From Moniliella sp. 'wahieum' (taxonomy: Eukaryota; Basidiomycota; Moniliellomycetes; Moniliellales; Moniliellaceae), in contig RSEE01000027.1 in the NCBI GenBank assembly GCA_003971905.1, forward strand, positions 372,001 to 436,000: a stretch of 64,000 nucleotides of DNA, written 5' to 3'. Below are positions 58,092 through 64,000 of the stretch, piece by piece. The notes under the pieces were generated by a model. The model ran no database searches. It was not told where the DNA came from and was given only the letters and a program-made list of their open reading frames with translations. Made by a program: the position numbers and the translations under genes. Position 1 is the first letter of the stretch, and each line of letters starts with the position of its first letter.

Positions 58092-59479
58092 ATGCCCCCG
58101 CCCTTTGACCCCACCGACGACACCCACCGCCGCTACAACCCCCTCACCGACAGCTGGGTCCTCTGCAGCCCCCACCGCACCAAGCGGCCCTGGCTCGGCG
58201 CGCAGGAGAAGCCGCCGCTGCCCAACCTGCCGAGTACGACCCCAAGTGCTATCTCTGCCCTGGCAACACCCGCGCCACCGGCCAGGTCATGCCCACCTAC
58301 ACCAGCACCACCGTACGCACCCTCCTCACCTATCTGTGTGTTCTGGCCTGCTGCTGACCGCCTGGCGCGCTGTAGTACTTTGAGAACGACTATGCCGCGC
58401 TCAAGCCCAACGAAGCTGGCCAAGCCCCCCAAGGTGTGTCTTTGTTTGGCCTGGGTCTATTGCCTTTGCTGTTCCTCCATACTTACTCTGTCCGCCCCAC
58501 CTGTCCCCAGTCCACCCGCTTTTGCGCCAGGAGACGGCTCGTGGAAAGTGCTATGTAGTGTGCTTCAACCCTGCGCACAACCTCTCCTTGCCGAGCTCAC
58601 CACTGCCCCGCACACGGCGAGAAGGACATTATGCCGATTGTGCGCACGGAAGTCGCTATTTACGTCGATTTCGGACGAGAATCCGTTTGTGCAGTACATT
58701 CAAATGTTTGAGAACAAGGGCTCGGCCATGGGTGCCTCCAACCCGCATCCGCACGGCCAAATCTGGAGCTTGGATTACATTCCTGGCGAACCCCTGACCG
58801 AGCTGCAGAACATGCGCAAGTACGCGCTGCAGAGGCCAACTACGATCAGGCCAACGCCCCGCCCCGGGACCACAAGGGCCGGCCCTCGATGCTGCTGACC
58901 TACGCGACGTACGAGCTCAGCTTGCCCGATCGGCCCCGGGTGGTGCTGCTCAACGAGCACTTTGTGACGGTAGTGCCGTTCTGGGCGCTGTGGCCATTTG
59001 AGGTGCTGATCTTGCCGTACAAGCGGCAGATCCAGAGCTTCCAGGACATGCAGGAAGAAGAAATGGTAGCCTTTGCCGACATTCTCGGACGCACGGCGTG
59101 CCGCCTCGACAATATCTTTGAAACCTCCTTCCCTTACTCGATGGGTATTCACCAACGCCCTGTGCCCGTTGGTCGTGGAACAGCGGCAACCGAGGAACTG
59201 GCCGACTTTGCCTGCTTCCACGTCCACTTTTACCCGCCACTCCTCCGCAGCGCCACGGTGCGCAAGTTCCTCGTTGGGTACGTTTTGTTGTGTTACATGA
59301 TTCCCACGCGAGTGGGGACGCGATAGAACCTTATGCTGACCCTCCCTTTTTCCTCTCTTTTCTCTCTAGCTTTGAGCTGATGGCTGAACCGCAGCGCGTG
59401 ATCTGACTGCGAGCAGGCCGCGGACCGGATCCGTGCCACCCCTGAACAACACTACAAGGTCCAAGCCTCTAAGTCCTAA
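58092..59479 (+). CDS. GAL7: Galactose-1-phosphate uridylyltransferase
   Basis: Leloir pathway enzyme that exchanges UDP-glucose and galactose-1-phosphate. ATG 58092 starts [20 protein letters not shown], then [15 protein letters not shown]. In another frame [18 protein letters not shown] carries the CxxC zinc site. Intron 58313-58375 (GTACGC) joins to [15 protein letters not shown]. Intron 58434-58510 (GTGTGT) leads to [20 protein letters not shown]. The active site is [20 protein letters not shown], with His-Pro-His. [40 protein letters not shown] and [20 protein letters not shown] follow. Intron 59278-59370 (GTACGT, TCTAG) leads to FELMAEPQR, then [17 protein letters not shown] and TAA at 59477. 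The sequence DLTA is disturbed by a small indel near 59402. Confidence 0.95.
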
Positions 59480-60103
59480 GGGCTTTAGGACTAGGCTAGT
59501 ATTGCTGTCGCCTATTCGTTCAATATCAATATTCAATGCCCTATGCAAGACATTTGGCTTTTAGATGGAGCGGGACGGGCACTTAGCGCGTGGCCCTCAA
59601 AGCTCAGCCCGTCGTTATTGTGCAGGCTAGTGGATCAATGAGAGGCGAACAAGTGGGTGTACGGGCTATAAACTGAGGGATGGATTTTCCTGCTTCAACC
59701 AACGTTCAACGTGGCTTCGACCAAGCCCACACTGGTACGCATGCGCTACTCTTACCCTTACCATCGGTGTCAGCACTCACAGCCTGACATGTCCCTCAAC
59801 GTTGTTTCTACTCAGTTGTATCGCCTCAGCCCGCCACTGCTATCTCCAGCAGCGCCGAGGTGCGCAGCCGCGAAGTAGAATCGGTAGTACTTGGTACGGC
59901 AGTGCGTTCGATGAGAGGGCGAGAACAGAGCGCCGGTATAGCCGTAAAGGCGCAATATGCATACTCAATGGCGATGATGGTAGTCATAAATTGGGAGCTA
60001 TAGCAGAATGGTTTTGCCTGGTGTGGACATCCAATGCTGGCTGGATCCCACGAAGGCGTAAAAGAGGGAGGGGAGGGGTAAGGCTGATGATGAAATGGAA
60101 GGC
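59480..60103. other. Intergenic region between convergent genes
   Basis: About 620 nt between the GALT and F-box stops. An AAGTCCTAAGGGCTTTAGGACTAG dyad (two halves at 59471-59481 and 59485-59495) could form a stem just past the GALT stop. Nothing else recognised. Confidence 0.5.
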
Positions 60104-62027
60104 TTACTCCGCCTCCTCACAAGCAGCCCGAACAAACCGGTCCACTTGCGAAGCAAAGTACCACTCCTCCATCCCCTTTTCCATCACACCATACGCACCC
60201 CGGTCGGTTAAGCACATGCGACCGCGGGGATGCGTGATGGGGTAGGGACACTTTCCGATCCATCCCATCCGCCTCCTTGGTTCCTCGCTGCGCCAGGGGG
60301 GGGCAAGACCCGGATAGTCATCGTTTCGAGACCCAGTACAATTGGCCGCTTGCCACCCCAGAGCAGACGCCCCTCGCAGAGATCCAGCCCGGTGCGTCCC
60401 CACTCTCGGGTCCACTCTTGCATCGTGCCAACGTAGGGCGAGAAGCCCCAGATCGAGTATGCTTCCACTGCCGGTTCCGGCAGTTCCAGCATCAGTAAAG
60501 TCTCGGGTCCCCGAGGTGGAGAGGGATGGTCGCTTTCCGCTCCATCAGCCTGTTCCTCCTCCTCCAGCACCTTCCCCTTACCATGGAGTGCGTTCGGAAG
60601 ACCGACGGGAGAGTGCGTCATCAAGCGTGCAAAGTAGTCACGGTAGTTCTTCAACACAAGCAGTGTCGTCCCGCTCGACGCAAGCAACGTTCCACTTGCT
60701 TCCTCCAGCTCGACCATGGCCCAGCCACGACGGTAGCGGTAGCGGTGAATCACGTCCCAATGGGTCTGATCCAGTCCGTACCCGGATCACCAAGAGGTCA
60801 ACATAACAGGATCCACACAGAACGACGAAAGAGAAGAACGTACACTCGGTGTGGCGGAGCCCTGTGGGCCCTTCATAGGGGTCTGTTCGCCTTCATATGA
60901 TACCTGCATCCACTTGTGCTCCCGTGCATACGGAGGGCGGTGCGCATGGCTAGGCATGTACCCCATCCGGGAACGTTGCCCGAATCAAAGGGAAAGGGGC
61001 CTTGCTCCAACGACCAGATCACCTCGCCTGTATCGAGGTGCACCACCACCACGTCCGCGCCATCTTGCTGCGGAATGCCAATCATGCCCGGATGTCCATG
61101 TGGCAGGGTACAGGCAACGACGAGAAAGCCCCTCGGGTCAATGGCAAATGCCTTGATGCTTCGCAGGCCCAGATGTTCCAAGGAGAGTGTACGGCGATCT
61201 GTGGGGGTGATGGTTTGCAATCGATGCTGGTTTAACAGGTACATCTGCTGACCTACTTGTCGCACGTGGACGGGACACGCGGGGGAACACAACGTGTTCC
61301 GTCGCGCTCGGCACAAAGCCCACACCCTTCTTTTGGTACAGATCGATCTGCACTTGTTCTTCTCCTGCCTCTGCCTCTTCCTGCGCCTCTCTGCCGTTGA
61401 CGCCATCGCCATCTGGCGCGCCTTGTGCTTGGGGCGGAGGAGGGGCTTCATGGGCGTGGGGCGGATGCACGATAGCCAACCAGCCGTGGCTATATTCCAA
61501 TTGGCAATGGGGTGGGACGGTGGCAGAGGGGGCAGTCCAGAGAATTTGGCCGGTACGGGTCTGCACTTGCATCCCGCCTTGTTCAAAGCCAAGCAGGAGC
61601 AAGTCATCTACGTTGCGTATGCTGCACGGTGTGCTGGGCAATGCGATCTGATGGCCCGCATACGAAGAGGATGATGTGTTGGACGGTAGCGGCGGACACA
61701 GTTGGAGCTGGGTGAGAGCGTGAAGCTGCACAAAGCGTCGCCAACTGCTGTGGGCAAGGCGGTGCATCGCACGGTCGCTCTTGCTTCCAAGCGGCGGATG
61801 GAGACGCATCGCGTCCGCCAAGCATACCGCCGGCGGGGAAGGTACCGGCGCGCAAGACGGCGCCAGAGCCATTCGGTGTGGGCGTACTGGCGCCAGCGCC
61901 GGCTGGCCTGCGCAACGGTCAGAACGTCTTGCATGGGGAGGTAGGCCAGGATGTCGAGCGCCACTTCATAGGGCACGGCTTGAAGCAAGTCTTTCTTCGA
62001 GGGCACAGAAGATGATGCACTGCGCAT
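60104..62027 (-). CDS. F-box protein with beta-propeller-like C-terminal region, frameshifted
   Basis: Probable substrate receptor of an SCF ubiquitin ligase. ATG 62027 starts MRSASSSVPSKKDLLQ, then the F-box: VPYEVALDILAYLPMQDVLT, VAQASRRWRQYAHTEWLWRR. The rest reads as beta-strand-rich repeats with WD/PQQ-like phrases: NVDDLLLLGFEQGGMQVQTR, TGQILWTAP, SIKAFAIDPRGFLVVACTLP and VVVVHLDTGEVIWSLEQGPF. Intron 60767-60843 (GTACGT, GATCAG) is well supported. It is followed by THWDVIHRYRYRRGWAMVEL and STGTTLLVLKNYRDYFARL-like sequence. The last exon contains SIWGFSPYVGTMQEWTREWG and ends RFVRAACEEAE. Frame changes occur near 61650, 61270 and 60290. The target is unknown. The same ligand-propeller arrangement is common in F-box proteins. 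Confidence 0.7.
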
Positions 62028-64000
62028 GATGCACGACGGGAGGGGGGCGTCCGGATGGGGACGAGCGAGAGGGACGGGCGGCTGGCTACAGGTTATACTT
62101 CGGCGTGCTGCCGGTAACCGGTACGAACCGTACCTAATTGTAATAGCGGGGAAGCGTGAGTTGTACTATAATACTAGCGCCTAGCTGCTGGCTGAGGCTC
62201 TAGGCCTGTCTGCAGACACCCCAGCCCACACACCTACCCGGTACGCGGCAACCAATACACTGCCGGCACCCGCGTGGGGGCGCCGCTCCCCCGCGGGCCT
62301 CAGCCTGACGCACTCAGTGCCCAGTACAGTACTCAGCCCAGCCCCTCCGCCGCCATCGGTCTAACAGCGCCAGACTGCACTCAGCCTACCACAGCCTATA
62401 CCCAACTTACCCCAGAATCGACACAATCCCCGGCCCGCAATAGTGTGCACATGCGGGGTAGCCGGTAACCGGTAACTCTTGCACGACGTGTTGGCCCGCC
62501 CGCTCAGGGCCTCACGCGTCACGCCTGAGCCGCCGGCCGCACTCCACGCCTGCCTGTCTCCACCCGCTCTCCCACCCGCGACCGGGTTTGAAGCTCCGCT
62601 TGACTATACGCTCACCATTCAGATTCATTTCATAGTCACAGTCGTACGCGTTCCCTCCGTTGTACGGTCCGTGTTGCTACGTTGATATGCGCTCTGATCG
62701 ACGTTCGAGAGATACAGTGGTGAGCGTCGCAGGCTCGGGCGATCGAGGCTCCTACCATATGCGTTCACGAACGTCAGACGAGTGTTTCAGAGCAGTTTGC
62801 TCGGACCCGGACCCCCACACCAGAGCTGTGCCACCTGGAGGTGCATTGTCCCATGTCATACGCTGTCCTAACAAGGAGACCGACTAAACTCCGTCGACGG
62901 GGGGCGGTGGTGGAGTTGTTGAATATCTTTTGGAACCACTGGCGTACTGCGTATTCAGTACTGACACATTATTGGCGTTTTTAACGCACGTTGGCGAGGA
63001 TAGCAAAATGAAGATCAAATGGGTTAATGACCGCCCCCCTCCCCCAAACTCCTGCATCACACCACAGCGGGCTCACATGTCACATGTCACAGGCACACCG
63101 CCCCACCCCCACCTTGCCATCTCTCTGGCAGCCAGGCGCTATACAGCAGGGCCCGAATTGCGCCTACCAACGCAGGAGTAGTGCGTGCTGGCCTATACTA
63201 CGCACGCGTGTGCTTATGCATCGAGACAAACAAATCGTGTCCATCGCCCACAGGAGGCGTGACGCGTGACGTGACGCGTGATGCGGGAGAGCGAGCTGGT
63301 CCGTGTGAGCCACATCGCCCCATCACCAATCAGATCACGAACACGACCGATTGCGTTTCTCCTGTCCCAATAAGCGAGTAGCGGATTTATGCCAGCAGGG
63401 CCAACAGACTCGATATACCGCGGCTGCGACGCTCAGCTGGGAACTGCACGGCTCAAATCCCCCCCCTCCTGCCTACACCCTCCAGAAGCATTCCATGTCA
63501 ACTGTCAGCGCCCTCAGCACTGGCAGACTACTCAACCACGCAGCTCACTTTCCAAGCCCCCACATCGCGTAACGCCACTAAATACCACACCAAGGAGATC
63601 ATTCGCATGCCAGTGTGGAGAGAGGGCAACTCAGCTCACGGTGGACTCTCAGTGCCGGCATCAATTAAAGTCTCCATTGATCTTTTTTGCCACCGTCGGC
63701 CGATGTTACACACCACGAGGGGAAGCTGGGGTACCGTCGGACTCAATCCACCCGTTCGGCTTCCTCGCTGCATTATACGGCGCCCCCCACGTCGATACCA
63801 ACGCAAGAAAGCGGAGAGGTATCCTGGACCTTACCATATAGTATCTTGCCCCACAGCTTCCTCAGTTGAACTGCTGAGCGCAGTCGAGTCGATGCTCCCG
63901 CGTCACATGCATCACAGGGCTTGATTCCCGGCCTGAGGACTTTTAACAGAGAGTGATCCAGGCCAGCGACATGATGAACGACAAGTTTTCGCCGCGATGG
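62028..64000. other. Gene-free terminal region with palindromes
   Basis: No gene supported in about 2 kb. GGTAACCGGTA elements occur at 62108-62119 and 62461-62475, and a GTGACGCGTGACGTGACGCGTGATGCG block at 63258-63285. ORFs of 60-150 codons on the plus strand have no recognisable feature. Confidence 0.5.
63258..63285. repeat. GTGACGCGTGA palindromic repeat
   Basis: Three overlapping TGACGCGTGA units, the same family as 15967-16077 and 27885-28043. Confidence 0.85.

Noticed and set aside
57388-58383. Long overlapping frames on both strands upstream of GALT
   Set aside because: High GC removes stop codons by chance. They are low-complexity, overlap the real GALT exon and have no motif.
3796-61700. 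Broken conserved genes as pseudogenes
   Set aside because: The breaks affect essential single-copy genes (RPB11, RPL4, eIF6, TIM9, ORC3), and conservation of residues continues unchanged after each break.

Overview
This is a nuclear genome window from a GC-rich filamentous or yeast-like fungus, probably a basidiomycete. Fungus-specific or fungus-typical genes (OM14, an ATO/GPR1 acetate-transporter relative, an OCH1-type GT32 mannosyltransferase, an Mgr3-like TPR protein) sit with short 60-240 nt spliceosomal introns. A complex I subunit (NDUFS7) rules out budding yeasts of the Saccharomyces group and fission yeast. The exact genus cannot be read from the sequence.

Layout. 0-3.5 kb holds two unrecognised coiled-coil genes. 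3.8-15.8 kb is a dense block: an Rsc9/ARID2-like chromatin remodelling subunit, mitochondrial isoleucyl-tRNA synthetase, ORC3 and a SPOUT1-type RNA methyltransferase. 16.5-25.7 kb holds an unknown gene, the acetate transporter relative, OM14 and the TPR protein, separated by repeat-rich spacers. 25.7-30.5 kb is nearly gene-free and full of short palindromes. 30.5-47.2 kb is dense again: NDUFS7, ribosomal P1, an unknown gene, an SLC35F6-like transporter with an Arg-Ser tail, eIF6, TIM9, RRP8 and the PI 4-kinase STT4. 47.2-64 kb has two intron-containing tRNA-Lys(CTT) genes, the GT32 enzyme, RPB11, RPL4, galactose-1-phosphate uridylyltransferase and an F-box protein, with more gene-poor spacers.

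The genes do not form a pathway cluster. They are housekeeping genes on both strands, with several tight convergent pairs (IleRS/ORC3, TIM9/RRP8) and divergent pairs (eIF6/TIM9, RRP8/STT4).

Two properties of the whole window matter most to a reader. First, nearly every conserved gene is broken by one-base frameshifts, mostly at short homopolymers and mostly losses. Because this affects essential single-copy genes, it is almost certainly consensus error in the assembly, so each gene below is given as a span that bridges those breaks. Second, the intron donors are unusual: GTACGT is by far the commonest form. No mobile element, virus, CRISPR array or clearly new system was found.
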